A DNA stretch of 64,000 bases from Exiguobacterium marinum DSM 16307 (GTDB lineage Bacteria; Bacillota; Bacilli; Exiguobacteriales; Exiguobacteriaceae): positions 2,263,878 to 2,327,877 of the forward strand of contig NZ_KK211189.1 of NCBI RefSeq assembly GCF_000620845.1, given 5' to 3'. Both the position numbers and the translations under genes were made by a program. Positions 32,478 through 41,350 of the stretch are shown here, piece by piece. The notes below the pieces were generated by a model, which was not told where the DNA came from, searched no databases, and worked only from the letters and a program-made list of their open reading frames with translations. Positions within the stretch are counted from its first letter, which is position 1, and each line of letters starts with the position of its first letter.

Positions 32478-32510
32478 TGTGTAGAAGACAACATGAGAAA
32501 AGGGGAGTCC

Positions 32511-33677
32511 ATGATGAACCGCTACTTCGACTACGCCGCTACACATCCAATGACACATGCTGCATTAGACCATTACGTGGCTATGGCCCAAAACGTTTAT
32601 GGGAACCCATCATCACTCCACACACAAGGATATATGGCTGAAGATTATTTAACTGAGGCACGACGTCTATTCAAACAAGCGCTCGGAATTGACGTCTTAC
32701 GCGGAAAATTATTGTTTACCGGAAGTGGATCTGAGAGTAACTACATCGCGCTCACAAGTTTACGGAAACGTATGAAAGGCAAAGAAGTGATTACGTCTTG
32801 GCATGAACATGATTCGGTCTCCCTTCCACTTGAAGAATGGGAACGGGAAGGTGTGATTGTACATCGTTTGAAGTTAAAAGATGGAAAGTTTGATTTGGAT
32901 CAGTTTACGCACCTACTTGACCGTGACATCGGACTCGTCACGCTCCAACACGTCAATTCCGACACAGGATGGGTGTTACCGCTTCATCACATTCAATGTT
33001 TACTGAAGTACAGAAAAATCCTCTTCCATGTGGATGGGGTGCAGGCACTCGGGAAAATCCCAATCTCTGTCGAAGGCATCGACGCCTACTCGTTCAGCGC
33101 CCATAAGGTCGGGGGACCAAAAGGCGTGGGGGCGCTTTATATGGAACGATTGATTCCACCGCCATACTATCCAGGTCATCATCAATATGGGATTCGTCCC
33201 GGTACGATTGACGTACCCGGAATCAGCTCTTTCGTGAAAGCACTCGGGGAACGACAGGAGCAATTGACGCGTTTTCAGAGAAATTTCATGGCGTTTCGTG
33301 CTATCTTGAAAGAGAAGACTTCAAGATATGTCAATTGGCTCGAGTTTGACGAACAAAGTCCCGCTATCTTTTCCTTCGTGTCGCATCAACGCGATGGGCA
33401 ATGGTGGATGACTGAGCTCGATGATCTCGGGTTCCAAGTATCGGCCGGTTCGGCATGTCGTGCCGGCCAGAATGGACCGAACCGCATGCTCGAAGCACTC
33501 GGGTATGAAACGAGTGCCTGCCATGGACTCGTCCGTATTTCCTTCGGCGCACAAACGACCGTCGAAGACACATCGGCCCTCGCCGATGCCATCGTCACTT
33601 TAGCAAGGAGAGTCGAACATCATGAACAAACGTTTAGCCGGCGAAGAACGCCGTCGCACTTTACTTCAGCTGATTGA
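32511..33677 (+). CDS. nifS: NifS-type cysteine desulfurase of the NAD gene cluster
   Basis: PLP enzyme (about 388 residues) probably supplying sulfur for the NadA Fe-S cluster. It has RYFDYAATHPM at the N-terminus, TGSGSESNYIAL, HVDGVQALGK, SFSAHKVGGPKGVGALYM with the PLP lysine near 205, and SAGSACRAGQNG with the likely active cysteine near 325. Tandem ATGs at 32511/32514 follow AAGGGGAG; the exact one is unclear. It overlaps niaR by 56 bases. It is divergent from nadBCA, as in Bacillus. Confidence 0.93.
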   Translation: MMNRYFDYAATHPMTHAALDHYVAMAQNVYGNPSSLHTQGYMAEDYLTEARRLFKQALGIDVLRGKLLFTGSGSESNYIALTSLRKRMKGKEVITSWHEHDSVSLPLEEWEREGVIVHRLKLKDGKFDLDQFTHLLDRDIGLVTLQHVNSDTGWVLPLHHIQCLLKYRKILFHVDGVQALGKIPISVEGIDAYSFSAHKVGGPKGVGALYMERLIPPPYYPGHHQYGIRPGTIDVPGISSFVKALGERQEQLTRFQRNFMAFRAILKEKTSRYVNWLEFDEQSPAIFSFVSHQRDGQWWMTELDDLGFQVSAGSACRAGQNGPNRMLEALGYETSACHGLVRISFGAQTTVEDTSALADAIVTLARRVEHHEQTFSRRRTPSHFTSAD

Positions 33678-34161
33678 ATCGAGCGCTGAACCAATCACAG
33701 GATCTGAACTCGCAAGGCACGTATCTGTCAGTCGTCAAGTCATCGTCCAAGACTTGTCGCTCTTAAAAGCGAAAGGTCATCAAATCATCGCCACAGCCCG
33801 TGGTTATGTCTATTTGCACGGGGACCTTACTCCGTCTACTTATTCGAAAAAGGTAGCTTGTCGTCACACTGCAAACGAGATGGAGGCAGAAATGAACGCC
33901 ATCGTTGATGAAGGAGTCACGATCAAAGACGTCGTCATCGATCACCCAGTTTACGGTTCTATCACCGGTCAACTTATGGTGAAGAGTCGACGCGACGTTC
34001 GCGCATTTCTCGAACGTGTCAAAACACATGGGGCCTCCCCGCTCTCACAACTGACCGGGGGCTTACACATCCATACGCTCGAAGCAGATCATAAAGAGGC
34101 AATCGATGCTGCGGTGAAAGAACTGGACCGCCTTAGCATCCTCGTATCCGAATTAGATTGA
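33622..34161 (+). CDS. niaR: NiaR (YrxA), nicotinate-responsive repressor of NAD synthesis
   Basis: Regulator of 179 residues. The N-terminal winged helix (ELARHVSVSRQVIVQDLSLLK, residues 29-49) is followed by a 3H domain named for three conserved histidines; HPVYGSITGQL and LTGGLHIHTLEAD carry candidates. It binds nicotinic acid in Bacillus and represses nadBCA and its own operon. The ATG lies within the nifS 3' end after AAGGAGA. The likely operator is at 32415-32436. Confidence 0.92.
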   Translation: MNKRLAGEERRRTLLQLIESSAEPITGSELARHVSVSRQVIVQDLSLLKAKGHQIIATARGYVYLHGDLTPSTYSKKVACRHTANEMEAEMNAIVDEGVTIKDVVIDHPVYGSITGQLMVKSRRDVRAFLERVKTHGASPLSQLTGGLHIHTLEADHKEAIDAAVKELDRLSILVSELD

Positions 34162-34196
34162 AGGGACGTCACGAATATGTGACATCTCTTCTTTTT
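34160..34196 (+). terminator. Terminator after niaR
   Basis: GAAGGGA-C-GTCAC-GAATAT-GTGAC-A-TCTCTTC followed by TTTTTC. Confidence 0.7.
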
Positions 34197-34266
34197 CTTT
34201 TGGTTCATGTCCGTTATACTGATGGATGGAACATCTTTCCTGAAACTTTTGAAAGGAGGACTTGTC

Positions 34267-34845
34267 ATGAACGTTCTCGAGCATTTGCTTGCCGCATGCG
34301 GTGTCTTCAGCATCCCCATCGGTATCTTGATTCAATTCATCCCGAACGAACTCGTCCTCGCATACGGCGGCTTTCTCGTTGAATCACATGATGCGCCTTT
34401 CTTTCTTATGTTCCTACTGGCGTGGTTTTCATTCACGCTCAGTCAAATCGCTCTTTATTGGATTGGTCGGTACGGCGGTCGTCCCGTCGCCTTAAAACTG
34501 TATCGCTATTTTCGAATTCGGTCGGACAAGCAACTTCGGGCCGAACGATGGTTTGAGAAGTACGGGGCTTGGATCGTCTGTCTCAGTCTCTTTTGGCGAC
34601 AGTTGTTCGCAGTGAGTGCCGGTGTGATGCGTCTGTCATTCCGTAAATTCTTGACAGTGACGACATTGATTTTTGCGGCCTGGTCCTTCGTGTTTATTCA
34701 TGTAGGGATGATGCTCGGCAATAACTGGCGGATGATCGGGCACTTCATGGACAATGTTCTCCCATTCCTAGCATTTGGAATCGGCACGACCCTCGTCATT
34801 CGTCATTTTCGCCACCAACCAAAGCGTTTGAAAGAATCCGCCTAA
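34267..34845 (+). CDS. DedA/SNARE-associated family membrane protein
   Basis: Polytopic protein of 192 residues. DedA features are the entry IPIGILIQFIPNELVLAYGGFLV near 15-40, a basic patch with RYGGRPVALKLYR, YGAWIVCLSLFWRQLFAVSAGVMRLSFRKF near 100 (a DedA signature with the conserved Arg) and late spans. The family moves lipids (undecaprenyl phosphate, phosphatidylethanolamine) across the membrane; which one is unknown here. Start is the ATG at 34267 after AAAGGAGG. Confidence 0.85.
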   Translation: MNVLEHLLAACGVFSIPIGILIQFIPNELVLAYGGFLVESHDAPFFLMFLLAWFSFTLSQIALYWIGRYGGRPVALKLYRYFRIRSDKQLRAERWFEKYGAWIVCLSLFWRQLFAVSAGVMRLSFRKFLTVTTLIFAAWSFVFIHVGMMLGNNWRMIGHFMDNVLPFLAFGIGTTLVIRHFRHQPKRLKESA

Positions 34846-34865
34846 ACGTGACGGATTCTTTTTTT
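34834..34865 (+). terminator. Terminator after the DedA gene
   Basis: GAATCCG and CGGATTC pair across an 11-base loop, then seven Ts. Confidence 0.78.
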
Positions 34866-34965
34866 GTTGGAAAGGGAAACGATGGAATCTGTCGAATAAG
34901 AACTATGTAAGCGAATTGCGGTCATACATACAGGATACCGCACAACGAAAAAAGGAGGAATCACC

Positions 34966-35739
34966 ATGTTCCATCGTCGCAAAACGTATACGATTCGACC
35001 TGAACGCCTGCAAGAATTCACCGACTTTTTTCATACATACATCTACCCGATCCAAGCGTCCCATGGCGCTCGTCTTGTCGGACGCTGGGTGACGGAAGAC
35101 AAATCTGAGGTCATGGCCTTATGGGAATACCGGGACCGTGAACATTATGAGCAAGTCGAACGGGATTACCGAGGCAGTGCGTTACGGCGAGAAGCGATGA
35201 AAAAACGAGCCCGTCTCGGAAAAGACTTGTATATCAAATCGAGCGAAGAGTTCATGATGCCGACGGGACACTATACGCCACCTCGTACTATCGTCTCTGT
35301 GACGGCCCATATCACGAACGAAGCGGGCGAGGTCCTACTCGTCAAAAACATGCATCGGAACGACTCGTTCGAAATGCCGGGTGGACAGGTCGAAGAACAT
35401 GAGTCACTCGTTGACGCCATCCATCGCGAAGTGCGAGAAGAGACTGGTGCAGAAATAGAAGTGGAAGGCATCACCGGGATTTATCAAAACGTCTCATCCC
35501 GCGTCCTCTGTGTCACCTTCCGCGCGAAATACGTATCAGGTGAGCTCAGGTCGCAAGCAGGCGAGACGCAAGAAGTCGGGTTCTATCCGATTGATGCGGG
35601 TAACGTCGGCGACTATATCAAGCGGGAACATTTCCAAATGCGCTTCCTTGATGCAATCGACCCGATTTATATGCCGTACGCGATTTATAAAGTACGTCCA
35701 TATGAATTGATTGAACGGATCGAACGCCAGTCGGTATAA
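34966..35739 (+). CDS. Two-domain protein: NIPSNAP-like barrel fused to a Nudix hydrolase
   Basis: Protein of 257 residues. Residues 1-100 (MFHRRKTYTIRPERLQEFTD... VGRWVTEDKSEVMALWEYRD) resemble an EthD/NIPSNAP-type dimeric alpha-beta barrel. Residues 110-230 are a Nudix domain with a full Nudix box: the Gly of GGQVEEHE followed by seven residues and REVREETGAEI. Nudix enzymes cleave nucleoside diphosphates linked to another group; the substrate is unknown. The ATG follows AAAGGAGG. It is a single gene closed by a strong terminator. Confidence 0.85.
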   Translation: MFHRRKTYTIRPERLQEFTDFFHTYIYPIQASHGARLVGRWVTEDKSEVMALWEYRDREHYEQVERDYRGSALRREAMKKRARLGKDLYIKSSEEFMMPTGHYTPPRTIVSVTAHITNEAGEVLLVKNMHRNDSFEMPGGQVEEHESLVDAIHREVREETGAEIEVEGITGIYQNVSSRVLCVTFRAKYVSGELRSQAGETQEVGFYPIDAGNVGDYIKREHFQMRFLDAIDPIYMPYAIYKVRPYELIERIERQSV

Positions 35740-35740
35740 C

Positions 35741-35780
35741 AAAAAAAGAGATGATTCGCTATGAGCGAATCATCTCTTTT
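35741..35780. terminator. Bidirectional terminator between Nudix and CNNM genes
   Basis: AGAGATGATTCGCT and AGCGAATCATCTCT form a perfect 14-bp stem with a tri-nucleotide loop, flanked by A7 and TTTT. Confidence 0.9.
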
Positions 35781-35782
35781 GC

Positions 35783-37057
35783 TTATGCTTCTTGCATGTC
35801 TTCTTGCTTCGATTGGCCGGTCTCCACTAATAGCTTACGGACGCGACGTTTTTCCACGTGGAGGACGGTGAACGTCATGTCTTCATACATGACTTGCGCA
35901 CCTTTCTCCGGGATGTCACCGAGCAATTCAACGAACCATCCACCCATCGTGTTTGAATCGATGTCTGGGTCTTTGATTCCCATCTCTTCTGCGAACTCAT
36001 CAACATCCATATCGGCCATACACTCATACACACCTTCACGGAGACGTCTGAGATAGACGACGGATTCGTCGTGCTCATCCCAAATATCACCGACAAGTTC
36101 CTCGAGCATGTCTTCTAGAGTGATCAAACCTGCTGTCCCCCCGAATTCATCGAGGACGACAGCCATGTGAGACTGTTTCTGTTGGAGAATCGGAAGCAGT
36201 TCAATCAGTTTTGTCTGCGGTGACACGAACGTGACCGGTCGAATGAGCGAACGGACATCGGTCACTTCATCTCTCATCATCGAACGCAAGAAGTCTCGCT
36301 CCGACAAGACACCGATGACGTTGTCAATCGAGTCTTTATAGACCGGTAACCGTGAATGACCACCACTGAAAATCGTATCTTTGATTTCATCGAGCGTATC
36401 ATCGATGTCGACGGCCAAAATATCAATACGTGGTGTCAGGACGTCATCCACGGAAATGTCGTTAAAGGCAAATGCGCTGTGCACAAGCTCAGCTTCCGTC
36501 TCGCCGAGAACACCTTCTTCTTCACCCATATCGACGAGCACTTTCAACTCTTCTTCTGTGACTGATGGCTCTTTATCTTTCATCCCGATGAGACGTAATG
36601 TCACATTTTTGAGACCTGTGAACACAACAGTGACCGGTTTGAGGATTTTGACAAGAAAGACAAGAATCCCGCTGATTGCGAGCGAGTACTTCTCTGCGAA
36701 TTCTTTCGCGAGAGACTTCGGTAAAATCTCACCAAAAATCAAGATGAGAATCGTCGTTACGAATGTCGCAACAAGGAGTCCCGTCCCTCCGGTAAAGATC
36801 GTAGTCGCAATCGTAGTCGAGACCGTCGCCGAACCGATGTTGACGATGTTGTTCCCGACGAGGATTGTCGAGAGCGTATCATCGAAATTGTCGACAAGGC
36901 TGAGGACGCGCTTGGCACGTTTATCCCCATCCTCTGACATCCGAATCATCCGCACTCGGTTCACACTCGATAAGGCGGTCTCAGATGACGAGAAGAACGC
37001 TGACAATAGAATCAAAACTGCATATAGAATTAAACTTGACGAGGGCACAGGGTCCAC
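35783..37057 (-). CDS. CNNM/CorC-type hemolysin-family membrane protein
   Basis: Protein of 424 residues: DUF21/CNNM transmembrane domain with about four spans (ILLSAFFSSSETALSSVNRVR, NNIVNIGSATVSTTIATTIF), two CBS repeats (VDDVLTPRIDILAVDIDDTLDEI... and VRSLIRPVTFVSPQTKLIE...), then a CorC_HlyC domain (GTAGLITLEDMLEELVGDI). The family is linked to magnesium efflux and salt tolerance; the actual ion is unproven. The start is GTG at 37057, weakly supported. Confidence 0.9.
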   Translation of the reverse strand: MDPVPSSSLILYAVLILLSAFFSSSETALSSVNRVRMIRMSEDGDKRAKRVLSLVDNFDDTLSTILVGNNIVNIGSATVSTTIATTIFTGGTGLLVATFVTTILILIFGEILPKSLAKEFAEKYSLAISGILVFLVKILKPVTVVFTGLKNVTLRLIGMKDKEPSVTEEELKVLVDMGEEEGVLGETEAELVHSAFAFNDISVDDVLTPRIDILAVDIDDTLDEIKDTIFSGGHSRLPVYKDSIDNVIGVLSERDFLRSMMRDEVTDVRSLIRPVTFVSPQTKLIELLPILQQKQSHMAVVLDEFGGTAGLITLEDMLEELVGDIWDEHDESVVYLRRLREGVYECMADMDVDEFAEEMGIKDPDIDSNTMGGWFVELLGDIPEKGAQVMYEDMTFTVLHVEKRRVRKLLVETGQSKQEDMQEA

Positions 37058-37096
37058 GTTAGCTTCACACTCCGTTTCTTCTTAACAAATAATTTT

Positions 37097-38386
37097 TTAC
37101 TCCACAAATTCGAATTCGAAATCGAGGATTGCGACGACGCTACCGTCTTCGGCACCCAATTTACGAAGATCGTCATCGACGCCCATCTGACGCATTTGAC
37201 GAGCGAATCGCTTGATTGACTCATCATGGTCGAAGTTCGTCATCTTGAAGAGCTTCTCGATACGTGGTCCCGTGATGACGAAGCGTTCGTATTCATCGAT
37301 GTGGATTTGATAACCTTTTTCTTCCTTCTCATAACGATACACGACACGAGGCGTCGCTGTCTTCTCTTCAAGCTCATCGAGTGGGAATTCAGGCGTCGTA
37401 TCGACGAAGTTCGCCACTTCAATCAACAAGTTGCGAAGACCATCTTGAGCGAGTGCAGAGATTGGGAAGACTTTGACATCGTCCCCTACCTTCTTCTTGA
37501 ACTCTTCGAGATGTTCCTCTGCGTCCGGCATATCCATTTTGTTCGCCACGACGACTTGTGGACGCTCGAGAAGGCGTAAGTTATACGACTCGAGCTCACG
37601 GTTGATTGTCGTGTAGTCCTCGAACGGGTCGCGTCCTTCCATTCCGCTCATATCAATCATATGAACGATGACTTTCGTCCGCTCGATATGACGCAGGAAT
37701 TGGTGACCGAGACCGACGCCTTGACTCGCTCCTTCAATGAGACCAGGAAGGTCGGCCATGACGAAGCTACGGTCGTCCGCTGTCTTGACGACGCCGAGAT
37801 TCGGTGTGATCGTCGTGAAGTGGTACGCCCCAATTTTAGGACGTGCAGATGAAACGACCGAGAGTAGCGTAGACTTTCCGACAGACGGGAAGCCGACGAG
37901 TCCGACATCAGCGAGTAATTTCAACTCGAGACGTAACTCGCGCTCTTGACCTGGTTCTCCGTTCTCTGCAATTTCAGGAGCCGGGTTGGCTGGTGTCGCG
38001 AAACGACAGTTCCCCCGTCCACCACGTCCACCTTTGGCAATCGTTGCTTGTTGTCCGTGCTCTGTCAAATCGGCGATGACCGTATCCGTTTGTGCATCGA
38101 ACACGATGGTACCAGGTGGAACTTTGACGATGAGCGGCTTCGCTTTACGTCCGTGCATCCCTTTTGACATCCCTTTTTCGCCATCATAGGCGATAAACTT
38201 CTTCGAATAACGGAAATCAACGAGTGTACGTAACCCTTCTTCTACTTCAAAGACGACATCTCCACCGTGACCACCGTCACCACCTGCAGGTCCACCATCT
38301 GGGACATACTTCTCGCGGCGGAAGGCAACCATACCTTTTCCGCCGTCTCCAGCTTTTACAAAAATATTAACCTGATCGACAAACAT
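37097..38386 (-). CDS. obg: Obg GTPase
   Basis: Ribosome-associated GTPase of 429 residues used in 50S assembly and stress control. The glycine-rich Obg fold at the N-terminus ([27 protein letters not shown]) is followed by G1 GFPSVGKST near 166, G3 DLPGLIEGA near 213, G4 VANKMD, and a C-terminal OCT domain. It follows the spo0B-like gene immediately, with no gap, as in Bacillus. Confidence 0.97.
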   Translation of the reverse strand: MFVDQVNIFVKAGDGGKGMVAFRREKYVPDGGPAGGDGGHGGDVVFEVEEGLRTLVDFRYSKKFIAYDGEKGMSKGMHGRKAKPLIVKVPPGTIVFDAQTDTVIADLTEHGQQATIAKGGRGGRGNCRFATPANPAPEIAENGEPGQERELRLELKLLADVGLVGFPSVGKSTLLSVVSSARPKIGAYHFTTITPNLGVVKTADDRSFVMADLPGLIEGASQGVGLGHQFLRHIERTKVIVHMIDMSGMEGRDPFEDYTTINRELESYNLRLLERPQVVVANKMDMPDAEEHLEEFKKKVGDDVKVFPISALAQDGLRNLLIEVANFVDTTPEFPLDELEEKTATPRVVYRYEKEEKGYQIHIDEYERFVITGPRIEKLFKMTNFDHDESIKRFARQMRQMGVDDDLRKLGAEDGSVVAILDFEFEFVE

Positions 38387-38827
38387 TTATTTCCCCTCCT
38401 TTATGTGAAACGTAGTACTATCTACGTTCTGTTCGTACACATCGGCTGATGGGTTCACACCTGCCGGGACAGTGCCCGTGACGCGAACCATCAGTCCGTC
38501 CGTGAACGTCACATGAATCGGCCCGTCCGTGTCTTCTAATAAACGGACAAGCATCTCTGCCACTCGCGCGTCATCGATGGCAAGTTGGTCGGTCGAAATC
38601 GTATACGTCATCCGTCCTTCCCAATTCGCTTGAATCACGACAAGGCTCGTCTGCGGCACGTTCAGACGAACGAGCGCACTCTCCTCGTCAGCCTGTTTCC
38701 GATAGCGTTCGTAAAGTTCCTCGAGCTTAGTCGGATCGAGTGCCGCATAGAGTGAGATCAATTGAAGCCGATTCATCCATTCGTGACGGACGGTCGATAA
38801 GAGCTCGAGTGTCTGTTCTGAATCCAT
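38387..38827 (-). CDS. spo0B: Spo0B-like protein
   Basis: Protein of 146 residues placed exactly where Spo0B lies in Bacillus, between rpmA and obg. Residues 12-23 (VRHEWMNRLQLI) match the Spo0B helix hairpin, with the histidine at 14 in the place of the phospho-accepting one. The remainder resembles a shortened ATPase-like half. In Bacillus, Spo0B relays phosphate from Spo0F to Spo0A in sporulation. Exiguobacterium is not known to sporulate, so it is a relic or serves another relay. Length is shorter than Spo0B (about 190). Confidence 0.7.
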   Translation of the reverse strand: MDSEQTLELLSTVRHEWMNRLQLISLYAALDPTKLEELYERYRKQADEESALVRLNVPQTSLVVIQANWEGRMTYTISTDQLAIDDARVAEMLVRLLEDTDGPIHVTFTDGLMVRVTGTVPAGVNPSADVYEQNVDSTTFHIKEGK

Positions 38828-38841
38828 TTGATCCTCTCCTA

Positions 38842-38880
38842 GAAAAAAAGACTCTAACCAAAAAAGTGGCTAGAGTCTTC
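38842..38880 (-). terminator. Terminator after rpmA
   Basis: AAGACTCTA and TAGAGTCTT pair on the reverse strand with further CCA/TGG pairing, followed by seven Ts. It closes the L21-Prp-L27 operon before the spo0B-like gene. Confidence 0.85.
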
Positions 38881-38893
38881 TGCGTCGTTCAAC

Positions 38894-39175
38894 TTACGCG
38901 CCTGGGTAAACGCTCACTTGTTTCTTGTCGCGACCAAGACGCTCATAGCGTACTACGCCGTCAACTTTCGCAAACAAAGTGTCGTCGCCACCACGGCCAA
39001 CGTTTTCACCTGGGTGAATCTTTGTACCGCGTTGGCGGTAAAGGATTGATCCAGCTGAAACTGTTTGTCCGTCAGCGCGTTTTGCACCGAGACGTTTCGA
39101 AATTGAGTCACGACCGTTTTTAGTCGAACCAACTCCCTTTTTCGAAGCGAAGAACTGAAGGTTCAATTGTAACAT
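38894..39175 (-). CDS. rpmA: Ribosomal protein L27
   Basis: L27 (93 residues before processing). The precursor begins [14 protein letters not shown]. In Firmicutes, the Prp protease removes the N-terminal LNLQFF-type extension, which is required for ribosome function; the site lies before ASKKG. Further on are [21 protein letters not shown] and [15 protein letters not shown]. The ATG at 39175 follows GGAGGTGG. Confidence 0.97.
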   Translation of the reverse strand: MLQLNLQFFASKKGVGSTKNGRDSISKRLGAKRADGQTVSAGSILYRQRGTKIHPGENVGRGGDDTLFAKVDGVVRYERLGRDKKQVSVYPGA

Positions 39176-39187
39176 GAGGTCCACCTC

Positions 39188-39523
39188 CTATTGTTCAATT
39201 TGGATATATTCACCGTAGCTTTGGGCGATCGTGTCTAACTGCACGAGCATCCCTTCTAATAACAGTTGGGTGCGTTCCATATCCTGCGGTGATAAGTCAG
39301 GATACGTCTCGACATAAAAGTAACCACCCTCTGTTTGATCTGCCATTTCTACAAGAAGCGATTGACCCGCAAGCGTTTCGACGGCGTTATAGGCACCAAA
39401 TATGATGGCTGAAACACCGGCGCACACCAAGTCAGAACCAGGTTCTGCAAAGTTGGCATGACCAGTCACTTCGACAGAGCGAATCAAATTCGCTTCGTCT
39501 CGTCTTACCTTGACCCGAATCAT
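39188..39523 (-). CDS. prp: Prp, L27-processing cysteine protease
   Basis: Small protease (111 residues) that cleaves the N-terminus of L27. The catalytic dyad is in GHANFAEPGSDLVCAGVSAI: histidine near 22 and cysteine near 34. It is encoded between rplU and rpmA, as throughout Firmicutes, and the cleavable L27 extension is present in the neighbour, so enzyme and substrate agree. Confidence 0.95.
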   Translation of the reverse strand: MIRVKVRRDEANLIRSVEVTGHANFAEPGSDLVCAGVSAIIFGAYNAVETLAGQSLLVEMADQTEGGYFYVETYPDLSPQDMERTQLLLEGMLVQLDTIAQSYGEYIQIEQ

Positions 39524-39526
39524 AGC

Positions 39527-39835
39527 TTACGCTTCGATTTTCTCGATGCGAACTTTCGTGTAAGGCTGACGGTGACCTTGCTTACGACGGTAGTTTTTCT
39601 TAGCTTTCATTTTGAAGACAGTGATCTTCTTAGCGCGGCCGTGTTTTACCACAGTACCGACAACTTTAGCTCCTTCTACGAGTGGAGCGCCGACTTTAAC
39701 ATCGTCACCACCAACAAAAAGAACCTCACCGAATTCTACAGAACCTTCGACATCAGCATCGAGTTTTTCGATGTAGATTTCTTGACCTGCTTCAACTTTG
39801 ATTTGCTTACCACCAGTTTTGATGATTGCGTACAT
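39527..39835 (-). CDS. rplU: Ribosomal protein L21
   Basis: L21 (102 residues) of the large subunit, beginning [18 protein letters not shown] and ending with a basic stretch [21 protein letters not shown], a beta-barrel with a 23S-binding loop. The start is the ATG at 39835 after AGGAGGTGC; an upstream in-frame extension lies in the leader and is not translated in all likelihood. First gene of rplU-prp-rpmA. Confidence 0.97.
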   Translation of the reverse strand: MYAIIKTGGKQIKVEAGQEIYIEKLDADVEGSVEFGEVLFVGGDDVKVGAPLVEGAKVVGTVVKHGRAKKITVFKMKAKKNYRRKQGHRQPYTKVRIEKIEA

Positions 39836-39953
39836 ATACGTGCACCTCCTTGTTAAACTCAGACTCGCCATCCTGGGCAGGGCAAAAACCTTTAAAAACC
39901 CGTTCTGTGCGGTTGTAGCCATTTGGGTGCTTCCAAACGAACTAACGTTATAG
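39836..39953 (-). promoter_or_regulatory. Candidate L21 leader RNA ahead of rplU
   Basis: About 110 untranslated bases between the rplU promoter and start, with GC-rich, paired-looking segments (GGGTTTTTAAAGG, GCCCTGCCCAGGATGGCG). Autoregulatory L21 leaders are known in this position in Firmicutes. The structure was not folded, so this is inferred from position and length. Confidence 0.4.
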
Positions 39954-39983
39954 ATAATACCATTCTCAATTATTCATTGTCAA
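39954..39983 (-). promoter_or_regulatory. Promoter of the rplU-prp-rpmA operon
   Basis: TTGACA (39978-39983) and TATTAT (39954-39959), 18 bases apart on the reverse strand. The -35 overlaps the stop codon of rng. Confidence 0.7.
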
Positions 39984-41305
39984 CGACGAGATAAGAAATT
40001 CTGACATTCTTCGGACGTTCCATAAAACGCGAACTCTGGATTCCCTTCAACGAGGTGCACCTCGATGTCACATTCGTGCCAAGAAGCATCGTGCCACTTT
40101 TTTGGTAGCGAGAGTACGACCGCTTCATATTGATCGTTCAAATCAAGTAGTGCACGTTCGAACTGTGAGAAGATGGCCAGTTTCGAAGGCTTGCCGGCAT
40201 ACGTCATTCGATCTTGAATCGAGCGTCCCGTCCGTTCTCTCGACAACTCGAACAAGCCCATCCGTGTGAATCCATACACCTCGACACGTCGCGGATCACG
40301 CGCCCCAAGTTCTTTCATCTTTTTAAGGAGCCGAGTCTGACCTTCTTTCGAACCGCGCAAGAAATCAATAGTGATCATGCCTCCGATGTTACGCAAGCGC
40401 AACTGCTCCATGATTGTGTAGAGGGCGGCCTCGTTAATCGTGTCGGCCGCTCGTCCTTTGTCTTTGACGGCAACGTTCTTTCCGCTGTTCACGTCAATGA
40501 CGGTCATCGTCTCGACTTGTTCGATTAGGACGAATGCCCCTCCGTCTAGCCAGACGACACGACTCTCGAGCTTCTCGATTGCGCCGTCGAGACGTTTCGC
40601 CTCAGGCATTCGTCCTTTCCCGATGTGACGTTTCACGGGGACGTCCAATCGTTCGATTCGTGCTTGTCCTTCTTTGTCATTCAGGAGGACCGATTCGACC
40701 ACATGGCGTCGTACGAAGTGTTCACATAGTAACTCATCTTGTCCATAACGCTGATCAATCACAACAGTCGAACGTTCACGAAGAAGGTTCAGTTCTTCCT
40801 GTAAAGCATCAGGTGCCACTTGCCCGGCTTCCGTCCGAAACAGGACCCCTTCCTCTTCTGAAAGCTCGAGCACCTTCGAGAGACGATCCTGCGTGACGAG
40901 GTCAAGCTTCCGACTAAACAATTTCCGCCGACCAAACGGGAAGTAGACGAGATAGCGTCCGCCGAAACGAATATTTTCTGTCACTTTATGATGCTTACCG
41001 TTGATTCCTTCTTTCGTCACTTGAACGAGTCGCTTTTCCCCGACGATAGCAGCCTGACCGATTGCCGGCACCTCTGGGTAAGAGGCGAGCGCACGGAGCG
41101 TCTCTGCGATCGGCAGGAAGAACGTCGTCTCACCGTCCGTCAAAAAGGCTGCACCGAGCGACGGATGAATCCGTTCGATTGCAGCTTCGACGATCGTACC
41201 GACCGACAGTTGGTCGACAAACCGTTCCTCGACTTCAAGTAAACGTTCTCCGTCCACGAGCATCGCCCGCTCAACCGAAGGGGTGCGTTCATAGATTAAC
41301 TTCAT
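39980..41305 (-). CDS. rng: Ribonuclease G (RNase E/G family)
   Basis: Endoribonuclease (441 residues). It has an N-terminal S1-like domain (GTIVEAAIERIHPSLGAAFL) and a catalytic DNase-like domain with the metal-binding MTVIDVNSGKNVAVKDKGRAADTINEAA near 265 and GGMITIDFLRG near 310. It lacks the long scaffolding tail of RNase E. It occupies the site of spoIVFAB between minD and rplU in Bacillus. Start ATG at 41305 follows AAGGAG; two upstream in-frame ATGs are weaker. Confidence 0.92.
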   Translation of the reverse strand: MKLIYERTPSVERAMLVDGERLLEVEERFVDQLSVGTIVEAAIERIHPSLGAAFLTDGETTFFLPIAETLRALASYPEVPAIGQAAIVGEKRLVQVTKEGINGKHHKVTENIRFGGRYLVYFPFGRRKLFSRKLDLVTQDRLSKVLELSEEEGVLFRTEAGQVAPDALQEELNLLRERSTVVIDQRYGQDELLCEHFVRRHVVESVLLNDKEGQARIERLDVPVKRHIGKGRMPEAKRLDGAIEKLESRVVWLDGGAFVLIEQVETMTVIDVNSGKNVAVKDKGRAADTINEAALYTIMEQLRLRNIGGMITIDFLRGSKEGQTRLLKKMKELGARDPRRVEVYGFTRMGLFELSRERTGRSIQDRMTYAGKPSKLAIFSQFERALLDLNDQYEAVVLSLPKKWHDASWHECDIEVHLVEGNPEFAFYGTSEECQNFLSRR

Positions 41306-41326
41306 GTGCATCACTCCTTTCGACAG

Positions 41327-41350
41327 AAAAAGGCAACTTTCGTTGCCTTT
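41327..41350 (-). terminator. Hairpin between minD and rng
   Basis: AAAGGCAAC-GAAA-GTTGCCTTT then TTTCTG on the reverse strand, immediately after the minD stop, with rng starting about 20 bases on. It could end or attenuate mre-min transcription. Confidence 0.65.

Noticed and set aside
38894-39184. L27 start three codons upstream (MDLMLQ)
   Set aside because: The ribosome site GGAGGTGG fits the ATG at 39175, and the Prp substrate form begins at that residue.
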